Of a DNA stretch of 27,724 bases, positions 9,076-15,185 are shown in pieces. The notes under the pieces are model-generated. The model saw only the letters and a list, made by a program, of their open reading frames with translations. It made no database searches and was not told the origin of the DNA. Within the stretch, counting starts at the first letter, position 1; each line of letters starts with the position of its first letter. Source of the DNA: Chloroflexota bacterium (GTDB lineage Bacteria > Chloroflexota > Chloroflexia > Thermomicrobiales > UBA6265); contig JAEZJB010000106.1 of the NCBI GenBank assembly GCA_023415845.1, positions 1 to 27,724 of the forward strand. Reading direction: 5' to 3'. A program made the position numbers and the translations under genes.

Positions 9076-9110
9076 GTCGGCATTGGCATGACGTTCATCT
9101 CAGGCCGGTC

Positions 9111-9138
9111 ATTCTACCCCACCCCCAAATTGGGGCAA
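9111..9138 (-). promoter_or_regulatory. Promoter of the ABC exporter operon with spacer palindrome
   Basis: On the minus strand TTGCCC (9138-9133) and TAGAAT (9116-9111, five of six consensus matches) are separated by 16 bases. The near-perfect palindrome CCCCAA-A-TTGGGG at 9123-9135 fills the spacer and touches the -35, so a bound repressor would block RNA polymerase. Expected transcription start is near 9104, leaving a leader of about 165 bases. Confidence 0.5.
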
Positions 9139-9332
9139 CCCCTCGCGACGGGCTCATTGGAGGCACATTTTCGCAAGGGGGCGAGGGAGGTGGTCTGGGG
9201 GCGGACGGTGGCGGAACCTGGTTGACGGTGCCACGACGAGCCGCAGGTAGCCAGCCACAGGTGATGGTGCCGTTGCGTCGGTGGGGCGTGGAGGGTAGGG
9301 TAGAAGCTCGCAGTCATCACCTGGAGGGTCCC

Positions 9333-10223
9333 ATGAACGAACGCAGAGGCTTCCCGATTTCGCGTCGAGGATTCATGGCAGGAGTGGCCGCCTCAGCCGT
9401 GGCCATGAGTTTGCCGCTGGCCGAAGGCATGACCCGGCAGGATGCGGCCGTTTACACCTTTGTCGTGATTGGCACAGACCGGCGAACTCCGGAAGACCCC
9501 GAGCTGAGTGATGTGCTGATGATCTCGCGGGTGGACACCGGAGCGGGTACGGTGCGGACGCTGTCGATTCCGCGGGACCTGTATGTGGATGTGCCCGGCT
9601 ACGGCTGGGCCAAGATCAATGAAGGGTTCAACCAGGCGGTCAAGGCGGATCCAAACCAGTCATGGCAGTCTGGCGCCCAGGGCACGGTGAATACGATTCA
9701 GCAGAACTTTGGGCTGGTGATTGACGGTGTGGCCCAAACCGACATGCAGTTGTTTATCGAATTCATCGATCGGTTGGGTGGGGTAACTGTCTATAACCCC
9801 TATGACCTGACGGACAAATACTGGAATGGCATGGTGTTGCCGGAAGGTCCACTGGAACTCGATGGCGAACTTGCCCAACGCTATGTTCGCGCACGGTCCC
9901 AGGATGGTGATGGTGGGCGTAATATGCGCCAGCACCTGGTGCTGATGGCAATTTTGAAGAAGCTGCAAGATCCGGCGGTCATCCCGCAGATTCCGGAACT
10001 GGTCGTGACCATGAGTGATCTGGTGCGGACAACCATCCCGGCTGAGGTTCAGGCCCAGCTGATCGCGATGATTCCGGAACTGTCAGAAGAGGACATCGTT
10101 TTCGGGAATCTCGATTCGCAACTTTGGTCGGGATACACGGAGGGTGGGGCCTGGATCTACCAGGGTGACTGGGCGACCCTGCCCGGCTATGTGGATTCGT
10201 GGCTGAACGGCGTTGCGGGATAG
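9333..10223 (+). CDS. LytR-CpsA-Psr (LCP) family protein with Tat signal
   Basis: LCP proteins transfer undecaprenyl-phosphate-linked glycopolymers to peptidoglycan. The hallmark residues are present in 296 aa: GTDRR (47-51), SD (59-60), SIPRDLYVDVPGYGWAKIN (78-96) and YVRARSQDGDGGRNMRQ (184-200), the Arg/Asp cluster that binds the phosphates. ATG 9333 is chosen over the longer open frame because GGAGGG (9323-9328) sits four bases upstream and the protein then begins with a signal peptide. That signal is unusual: ISRRGFMAG is a twin-arginine motif, followed by a hydrophobic stretch and a possible cleavage region near LPLAEG. Most LCP proteins are anchored by an ordinary N-terminal helix. Divergent from the ABC exporter operon. 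Confident in the family. Confidence 0.9.
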   Translation: MNERRGFPISRRGFMAGVAASAVAMSLPLAEGMTRQDAAVYTFVVIGTDRRTPEDPELSDVLMISRVDTGAGTVRTLSIPRDLYVDVPGYGWAKINEGFNQAVKADPNQSWQSGAQGTVNTIQQNFGLVIDGVAQTDMQLFIEFIDRLGGVTVYNPYDLTDKYWNGMVLPEGPLELDGELAQRYVRARSQDGDGGRNMRQHLVLMAILKKLQDPAVIPQIPELVVTMSDLVRTTIPAEVQAQLIAMIPELSEEDIVFGNLDSQLWSGYTEGGAWIYQGDWATLPGYVDSWLNGVAG

Positions 10224-10283
10224 GCATTCCTGGCCCCCTGATCGTCAGGTGAGATCGCCCAAAAATTGGTTGTGCTCGGGGTG

Positions 10284-10312
10284 TTGACAATTTGGCACAG
10301 GAGGAATAGAGT
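10284..10312 (+). promoter_or_regulatory. Promoter of the candidate structured RNA
   Basis: A perfect consensus -35 TTGACA (10284-10289) is followed after 17 bases by TAGAGT (10307-10312; four of six matches). The expected start is at about 10319-10321, exactly at the first hairpin of the proposed RNA. AGGAGG at 10299-10304 lies six bases before a GTG (10311) that opens only ten codons, so a very short ORF is the alternative use of this sequence. Confidence 0.6.
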
Positions 10313-10318
10313 GTCTGT

Positions 10319-10715
10319 ACAGTCAAAAACGTCACTTGACTGACGGCAATACCGGAAGCGGACGAGCCAGGAATCACCCGAGCAGGTGATTGACGGCCAG
10401 ACAGGACGAGAGTCCAGCAGGCCGTTCAACCAACGGCGGCGAGATGCCCGATCCGACTCTTTTGAGGCGAGAGGGTTATCGCGACAGTCGGGGAAGAGCT
10501 GGATCAACCAGGCGAAGGAATTGTTGAAGACATGGGCGTTGGGTAGACCTTCTGGAACGACCTTCGTGGTCGGACCGAACGAAGATGCACTCCTGACGCA
10601 GGTGGGAGCACAAGGGCCATAAACCCGGACGCACGCTCGTCCCACAGAGCGTAAACAACTCCCGGTCAATGACGGCGAGAAGCCCACGGCATCGCAAGAT
10701 GATGTGGGCTTCTTT
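10319..10715 (+). ncRNA. Candidate structured noncoding RNA, about 395 nt, unidentified
   Basis: A stretch of 522 bases between two converging genes has no credible protein but has a promoter, a terminator and a run of perfect hairpins on the plus strand: CAGTCAA/TTGACTG (10320-10342), AATCACC/GGTGATT (10372-10391), GACGGCC/GGCCGTT (10392-10426) enclosing GGAC-GAGA-GTCC with a GNRA tetraloop, CCGACT/AGTCGG (10453-10491), CTGG/CCAG (10499-10511), CGACC/GGTCG (10558-10572), CCTG/CAGG (10592-10602) and ACGCTC/GAGCGT (10633-10652), then the terminator stem. Conserved segments of RNase P RNA, tmRNA, SRP RNA, 6S RNA and group II domain V were looked for and not found. It could also be the RNA part of a lost transposon. 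Identity is unknown; that it is a structured transcript is inference from sequence only. Confidence 0.5.
10678..10715 (+). terminator. Intrinsic terminator of the candidate RNA
   Basis: AGAAGCCCAC (10678-10687) and GTGGGCTTCT (10704-10713) form a perfect 10-bp stem with a 16-base loop, followed by further T residues (TTCTTT in all). The T-run is on the plus strand only, so it ends the upstream RNA rather than the minus-strand MFS gene that stops at 10746. Confidence 0.65.
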
Positions 10716-10745
10716 GCGTTCGATGAACGACTGGCTTCGCCGCAA

Positions 10746-12326
10746 TCAGTTGGCGGGACCGTCAATTCGCGGGCGCTGACTCGCAGGAGTTGGGAGTGGG
10801 GCTGGGCCTCGAAGCAGGATGAAAATTAGCAGTAGTGCCATAACCATCACACCGACCCACATCGCCTGCTGCCATCCACCCACGAACGCCTCCTGGGCGG
10901 CAAGAATGAGTGCAGGCTGAGCGGCACCCGCTCCATCGGAGGACGCCACTGCAGTGGCCACTCCTTCCCGAGCAGTGGCGGCGATGTCTGGTGCCAGGCC
11001 AGCGAGATGGCCGTCGATCCTCTGACGGTAGCCAGCAGAGAGGACCGCCCCAAGCAGCCCGACCCCAAGGGCTGTGCCGAGCTCCCGTGTCACGTCATTC
11101 AGGGCCGAAGCAACGCCCTGCCGTTCCCGGGGCAAGGCTGCCGTGATCGCGTCGGTTGCCGGTGTCATCGAGAATCCCATACCGAAACCCATCGCGAGCA
11201 TCCCCGGCAGGATGGCCCTGTATCCACCATCAGTGGAGGCCAGGATTGCCATGCTGGCCAGACCGATTCCACCCAGCAAAATACCGGCGCACATGACGAG
11301 TTTCCGGCCAGTTCGTGCGGTGACTCGTGGTGCCAACCCCGAGGCAAGCATCATCAGCAGCGCCATTGGCATCAGCGCCAGCGTCGACCGCAGGCCCGAC
11401 CAGCCGAGGACGACCTGGAAAAACGGGAAGATCACGACGAAGACCCCGGCCTGCACACCGAAGACGGTGAGCAGTGAGACCGAGCCGCTGGTCAGGCGTC
11501 GATCGCGAAACTGGCGAACATCCAACAGCGGCGCGTGTGAACGCAACTCCCACGCCACGAATCCCAGGCCGCTGACCAGGCCGATCGCGAGGCTTAGCAG
11601 CGTTTCCGGAGCTGTCCAGCCGCGATCCGGTCCTTCGTGAATGGCGAACACCACTCCAACCATGGCGATCATGGAGGCGATTGAGCCGACGAGATCGAAT
11701 GGCTCTGCGGTGTGTTCGAGAGAGTTTGGCACGGATCGGAGTGTCATCAGGCCCGCGACGGCAACGAGGATGATGGGGAGGAGGAAAAGCCAGCGCCAGC
11801 TTGCCAGATCGACCAGCACGGCCGAGAGATACATACCCAGAATTCCGCCACCGCCAGCGACCCCGGTCCAGATGCCGATCGCTTTGGCTCGTTCTTCCTC
11901 CGGAAAGGTCGACGTGATGACGGCAAGGGTGATTGGCATGATCATGGCCGCCCCGATTCCGCTGAGGAGACGTGCCGCGAGCATCGCTTCGGACGACCAC
12001 GCAAGTCCGGCCAACGCACCCGCAGCCCCAAAGACGAGCAGGCCGCACAGGAGCATGGGTTTGCGACCCCAGCGGTCGCCCAGCGCACCTACCGGCAGCA
12101 ACAGGGCTGCGAGGGTGAGGGTGTAGATGTTGATGAACCACAACACCTGGGTTTGTGAGGCATCGAAGGTGGTAGCCAGGTCCGGTTGGGCCACGTTCAG
12201 CCCGGAAACGGAGGCGATTACGGCCATCAGGGCGAGGCAGACAGCGACCAGGATGGAGCGCCGTTGGCGAGGATCAGTGATGTGCGCCTGAGTGATAGGT
12301 GGCGAGGCTGATAGGGGAGCGGCCAT
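10746..12326 (-). CDS. DHA2-family MFS drug efflux transporter
   Basis: A 526-residue protein with about fourteen membrane segments, the length and pattern of the EmrB/QacA (DHA2) proton antiporters that export drugs and other amphiphiles. Motif A GALGDRWGRKPM (about 80-91) follows the second helix, and the motif-C-like glycine-rich stretch GVAGGGGILGMYL lies in the fifth helix. The open frame extends 43 codons further, but the ATG at 12326 is preferred: AAAGGA lies six bases before it and the extra residues are low-quality. It follows the methyltransferase gene by 97 bases on the same strand and is divergent from the XRE-cupin gene, which suggests a regulated resistance or export cassette. 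Confidence 0.9.
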   Translation of the reverse strand: MAAPLSASPPITQAHITDPRQRRSILVAVCLALMAVIASVSGLNVAQPDLATTFDASQTQVLWFINIYTLTLAALLLPVGALGDRWGRKPMLLCGLLVFGAAGALAGLAWSSEAMLAARLLSGIGAAMIMPITLAVITSTFPEEERAKAIGIWTGVAGGGGILGMYLSAVLVDLASWRWLFLLPIILVAVAGLMTLRSVPNSLEHTAEPFDLVGSIASMIAMVGVVFAIHEGPDRGWTAPETLLSLAIGLVSGLGFVAWELRSHAPLLDVRQFRDRRLTSGSVSLLTVFGVQAGVFVVIFPFFQVVLGWSGLRSTLALMPMALLMMLASGLAPRVTARTGRKLVMCAGILLGGIGLASMAILASTDGGYRAILPGMLAMGFGMGFSMTPATDAITAALPRERQGVASALNDVTRELGTALGVGLLGAVLSAGYRQRIDGHLAGLAPDIAATAREGVATAVASSDGAGAAQPALILAAQEAFVGGWQQAMWVGVMVMALLLIFILLRGPAPLPTPASQRPRIDGPAN

Positions 12327-12423
12327 GGTGATTCCTTTGTTTCGGGGGCAGCAGGCATCTGAACCAGGCGTAATGACCTGGGACTGGACCAGTAGATTTG
12401 CTGGCGATGGTGAAGGGGAGGTT

Positions 12424-13056
12424 CTAGGGCAGTCGTGTCGCGCGGACGACGACATCGTGGAGGGTTAGCTCCCGACCGTGAGGAGCGACGAAACGTTCGA
12501 CCTCCTTTGCGGTCTCGATTTGCCAGTTTTCGGTGCCGAGCCGGTCGGTAATGGACGCGGCGGTGACCGATACCGAGGCAGGAGGATGATGGTCGTGGCC
12601 AGTATCACGGTGGACATGGAGATGACCAACCAGTAGCAGGGTGCCACCCGGCTTCACCCATTCGGCGACGCGCGTGTAGAAGTCAAGTTGCGGCATGGTG
12701 GGGTGGGCGTAGTGGCTTGTGACGAGGTCGAACCTTTCGTCGGGTTGCCACTGGCTCAGGTCGGCTTCGACCGCGCGGACCTTGTTGGCGACATCCATTG
12801 CCTGCGCACGCCAGGCCGTGCGCTCGATCGCGGATGAGGAGATGTCTGCCGCCACCACCTGCCACCCATTCGACGCGAGCCAGACGGCCTCGGCACCGTC
12901 ACCGCATCCGCACTCCAGCGCCGAGCCAGTTGCGAGGTGGGCGGTTTCCTGAATCACATACGGATGCGGGGGGCGGAGGAGGAGATTGTTGCGGTCATCG
13001 GCCGGCGTCTCCTGCCAACGGCGTTCCCAATATGTTCGATCAAAATCGTGAGTCAT
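12424..13056 (-). CDS. Class I SAM-dependent methyltransferase (TehB/TPMT-like)
   Basis: A 210-residue soluble enzyme with the Rossmann methyltransferase fold: motif I LECGCGDGAEAVWLA (47-61), acidic motif II residue Asp71 in VVAADIS, and the post-motif segments FDLVTSHYAHP (109-119) and KPGGTLLLVGH (136-145). The N-terminal FDRTYWERRWQE resembles TehB and thiopurine methyltransferases that act on small molecules. An unusual His-rich segment (HLHVHRDTGHDHH, about 145-157) follows motif post-I. The ATG at 13056 has AAGGA nine bases upstream; the longer open frame would run into the divergent promoter. Likely co-transcribed with the efflux pump, so it may modify the exported compound or a related toxic metabolite. 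Substrate unknown. Confidence 0.85.
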   Translation of the reverse strand: MTHDFDRTYWERRWQETPADDRNNLLLRPPHPYVIQETAHLATGSALECGCGDGAEAVWLASNGWQVVAADISSSAIERTAWRAQAMDVANKVRAVEADLSQWQPDERFDLVTSHYAHPTMPQLDFYTRVAEWVKPGGTLLLVGHLHVHRDTGHDHHPPASVSVTAASITDRLGTENWQIETAKEVERFVAPHGRELTLHDVVVRATRLP

Positions 13057-13094
13057 GGTGCGTGTTCCTTGCTCAAGGCGAATCCGTTGTCCCG

Positions 13095-13146
13095 AGCATA
13101 GTGACGAGGTGATCTGTTTGGCAATGATATTTTCCATATGGCAAAA
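13095..13146 (-). promoter_or_regulatory. Divergent control region: minus-strand promoter and AT-rich palindrome
   Basis: For the methyltransferase, TTGCCA (13124-13119) and TATGCT (13100-13095) are 18 bases apart on the minus strand, giving a leader of about 30 bases. Just outside it, TTTT-CCATATGG-C-AAAA (13130-13146) is a near-perfect palindrome, AT-rich against a GC-rich background, lying directly before the XRE-cupin start. It is the obvious candidate operator for that regulator. Confidence 0.5.
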
Positions 13147-13153
13147 TGAGGGC

Positions 13154-13753
13154 ATGAAGGATGCGATTGACCAGACACTTGATGCTGTCGGACCACGATT
13201 GAAACACCTGCGGATGACGCGGGACGTCACGCTCTCCGAGCTCGCGGAGGAGACGGGAATCTCGGTCAGCACGCTTTCGCGCCTGGAGGCCGGGTTACGG
13301 CGCCCAACGTTGGAGCAATTACTGCCGTTGGCACGTGCCTATCGGGTCACGCTCGATGCCCTGGTGAATGCTCCCCGAACAGGGGATCCGCGTATCAACC
13401 TGCAGCCGATTGCCTGTGGTGATGGGTCGGTGATCGTGCCACTCACGCGGCGACGCGAAGGGATTCAGGCATACAAGTTTGTGCTGCCCAAGGGTGAGGA
13501 CGACGCGGAGCCGGATCTCCGTACGCATCCCGGCCATGACTGGGTCTATGTCCTGAATGGCACGCTGCGCCTGGTGCTCGGCGAGCACGACCTCATGCTT
13601 GGCCCTGGAGAGGCGGCGGAGTTCAATACCGAAACCCCGCACTGGTTTGGGGCGACCAGCGCGGGGTCGGTCGAGTTTCTCAGCCTGATGGGAAAGCACG
13701 GCGAACGGGCCCATGTTCGAGTGCCAGCTGGTGGGCTGCCCGAGGACGAATGA
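13154..13753 (+). CDS. XRE-family transcription regulator with cupin sensor domain
   Basis: A 199-residue two-domain regulator. The N-terminal helix-turn-helix (about 15-70) contains LSELAEETGISVSTLSRLE and RRPTLEQLLPLA, typical of XRE proteins. The C-terminal cupin (about 105-178) has the HPGHDWVYVLNGTL strand pair, LGPGEAAEFN and TPHWF, so a small ligand or metal could be sensed. ATG 13154 begins a normal XRE N-terminus; GAGGG is very close upstream, so a weakly led or leaderless start is possible, and ATG 13124 is the alternative. It lies head-to-head with the methyltransferase and efflux genes and probably controls them. It ends eight bases before the converging nadC. Confidence 0.9.
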   Translation: MKDAIDQTLDAVGPRLKHLRMTRDVTLSELAEETGISVSTLSRLEAGLRRPTLEQLLPLARAYRVTLDALVNAPRTGDPRINLQPIACGDGSVIVPLTRRREGIQAYKFVLPKGEDDAEPDLRTHPGHDWVYVLNGTLRLVLGEHDLMLGPGEAAEFNTETPHWFGATSAGSVEFLSLMGKHGERAHVRVPAGGLPEDE

Positions 13754-13761
13754 GGACTGCG

Positions 13762-14628
13762 TTACTGGATGTCGAGGTCGAGGGAGATATCCAGCGCCGG
13801 TGCCGAATGCGTGAGGGCACCGACCGAGATCAGGTCCACGCCGAGGTCGGCGAGGGAGCGAATGCGCTCCAGCGTGATGCCGCCCGACGCCTCGAGCAGC
13901 ACGCCGGGAGCGACCGTATCGCGCCGCCGGATCGCTTCGGCAATCTGGTCGTTGTCCATGTTGTCCAGCATGACGATGTCGGCACCAGCGGCCAGCGCCT
14001 CCTCAAGTTCATCAAGCGAGGTGACCTCGCATTCGATTTTGAGGGTGTGAGGAGCGAGGTTGCGGGCGCTGGAAATCGCCTGGCGGATTCGATCTGGGCC
14101 ACCGACGGCGGCAAGATGGTTGTCCTTGATCAGCACGCCGTCGGAGAGTCCGAACCGGTGGTTGTGACCGCCGCCGTGCTGCACGGCGAGCTTTTCCAAC
14201 AAACGCAAGCCGGGAGTGGTCTTGCGCGTGTCGACCACTCGCGAGTGAGACCCGTCAGTTTCGGCGGCATATCTCGCCGTGACCGTGGCGACGCCGGAGA
14301 GCCGCTGGAGCAGGTTGAGCGCCGTCCGCTCCGCCGTCAGCAAGGACCGGGCGGGACCGCTGACCCGGGCGATGGGCGTCATGGCCTGGACCTGCTCGCC
14401 ATCAGCCACCAGCGGCTCGAAAACGATGGCCGGGTCCACACGCTGGAAGACGTACGCTGCCACAGCCAGGCCAGAGATGACACCAGCCTGTTTGGCGAGG
14501 AGCGTGCCGGTGGCCTGCGCATGGGCCGGAACCGTAGAGAGCGTGGTGATGTCTCCGGTTCCGATATCTTCGGTGAGGGCGAGATCGACGATCGCTTCCC
14601 AACCGAGGCTGGAGGCGCTAGTGGTCAT
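13762..14628 (-). CDS. nadC: Nicotinate-nucleotide pyrophosphorylase (quinolinate phosphoribosyltransferase)
   Basis: Converts quinolinate and PRPP to nicotinate mononucleotide, CO2 and pyrophosphate in de novo NAD synthesis, in the cytoplasm. Family signatures are clear in 288 aa: EDIGTGDITT (20-29), ERTALNLLQRLSGVAT (100-115), DTRKTTPGLR (133-142), the quinolinate/PRPP-binding GGGHNHRFGLSDGVLIKDNH (152-171), and late EASGGI and SVGALTHS. The ATG at 14628 has GGAG six bases upstream and is chosen over the ATG at 14643, which has no visible ribosome site. It is the last gene of the M16-GNAT-nadC operon, with about 20 bases from the GNAT stop. nadA and nadB are not in the window. Confidence 0.96.
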   Translation of the reverse strand: MTTSASSLGWEAIVDLALTEDIGTGDITTLSTVPAHAQATGTLLAKQAGVISGLAVAAYVFQRVDPAIVFEPLVADGEQVQAMTPIARVSGPARSLLTAERTALNLLQRLSGVATVTARYAAETDGSHSRVVDTRKTTPGLRLLEKLAVQHGGGHNHRFGLSDGVLIKDNHLAAVGGPDRIRQAISSARNLAPHTLKIECEVTSLDELEEALAAGADIVMLDNMDNDQIAEAIRRRDTVAPGVLLEASGGITLERIRSLADLGVDLISVGALTHSAPALDISLDLDIQ

Positions 14629-14648
14629 GGCTGGCTCCGACATTTGGA

Positions 14649-15179
14649 TCAGGATTCGGACGGACGATCAATCGGACGGGTGGTGAGGGCGTCGCTGGTG
14701 CCGCCCTTGAAGCGGGCACCGGGGGTATGCCATCCAACCCGGTAATGCACCTCGCCGTCGGGCTGGACGCGGCGACCGACAAGCTTGAACCCACATGCCT
14801 TGAAGAAAGGCAGCGTATCCTCCGGGACCTGGGCAGCCAAGGGGCGACGTCCAGACCGGCGAAGGGCATCGTGAAGCATGGCGCGGCCGATGCCCCGGTG
14901 GCGCTCACCAGGGATGACCACCAGAAAGGCAACATCGTTGGCCATGCCATCACGGCGCAGACCGGCAGCGGCGACCATGACGCCCTCGCGAAATCCACCG
15001 AGCACCTGCTCGTCGGGCAGTTCGGCGAACGCCGCTCGCATGGCTGCTTCACGATTGGCGGTGCTGGAGCCCTCGATCACGGCATCGACGAACCCGCGTT
15101 CGGAGGGGGAGATGGGACGGATTTCGAATCCGGCGGCCGGATCGAGATAGACGAGGCCATCACCGGCATTGGTGGACAC
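14649..15179 (-). CDS. GNAT-family N-acetyltransferase
   Basis: A 176-residue protein with the acetyl-CoA-binding motif A of GNAT enzymes, VVIPGERHRGIGRAM (about 87-101), and the C-terminal FFKACGFKLVGRR (125-137) typical of motif B. The N-terminal half (EIRPISPSERGFVDAVI) is the usual first strand and helix. The acceptor cannot be inferred. The start is GTG at 15179, with GGGAG about 11 bases upstream. The gene begins six bases after the M16 protease gene and is followed closely by nadC, so the three are probably one transcript. About 40 residues after the fold are polar and probably flexible. Confidence 0.8.
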   Translation of the reverse strand: MSTNAGDGLVYLDPAAGFEIRPISPSERGFVDAVIEGSSTANREAAMRAAFAELPDEQVLGGFREGVMVAAAGLRRDGMANDVAFLVVIPGERHRGIGRAMLHDALRRSGRRPLAAQVPEDTLPFFKACGFKLVGRRVQPDGEVHYRVGWHTPGARFKGGTSDALTTRPIDRPSES

Positions 15180-15185
15180 GGAGGG

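Noticed and set aside
10319..10715. RNase P RNA, tmRNA, 6S, T-box or group II intron as identity of the structured region
   Set aside because: Conserved blocks (for example GAGGAAAGUCC and ACAGAA of RNase P, a tRNA-like end and tag frame of tmRNA, the T-box GGUGGNACC) are not present.
10187..10765. 192-aa minus-strand ORF and 78-aa plus-strand ORF (10386-10622) in the gap between the LCP and DHA2 genes
   Set aside because: No family motifs, no ribosome sites, Cys/Ser/Arg-rich composition; the hairpins, promoter and terminator fit an RNA better.
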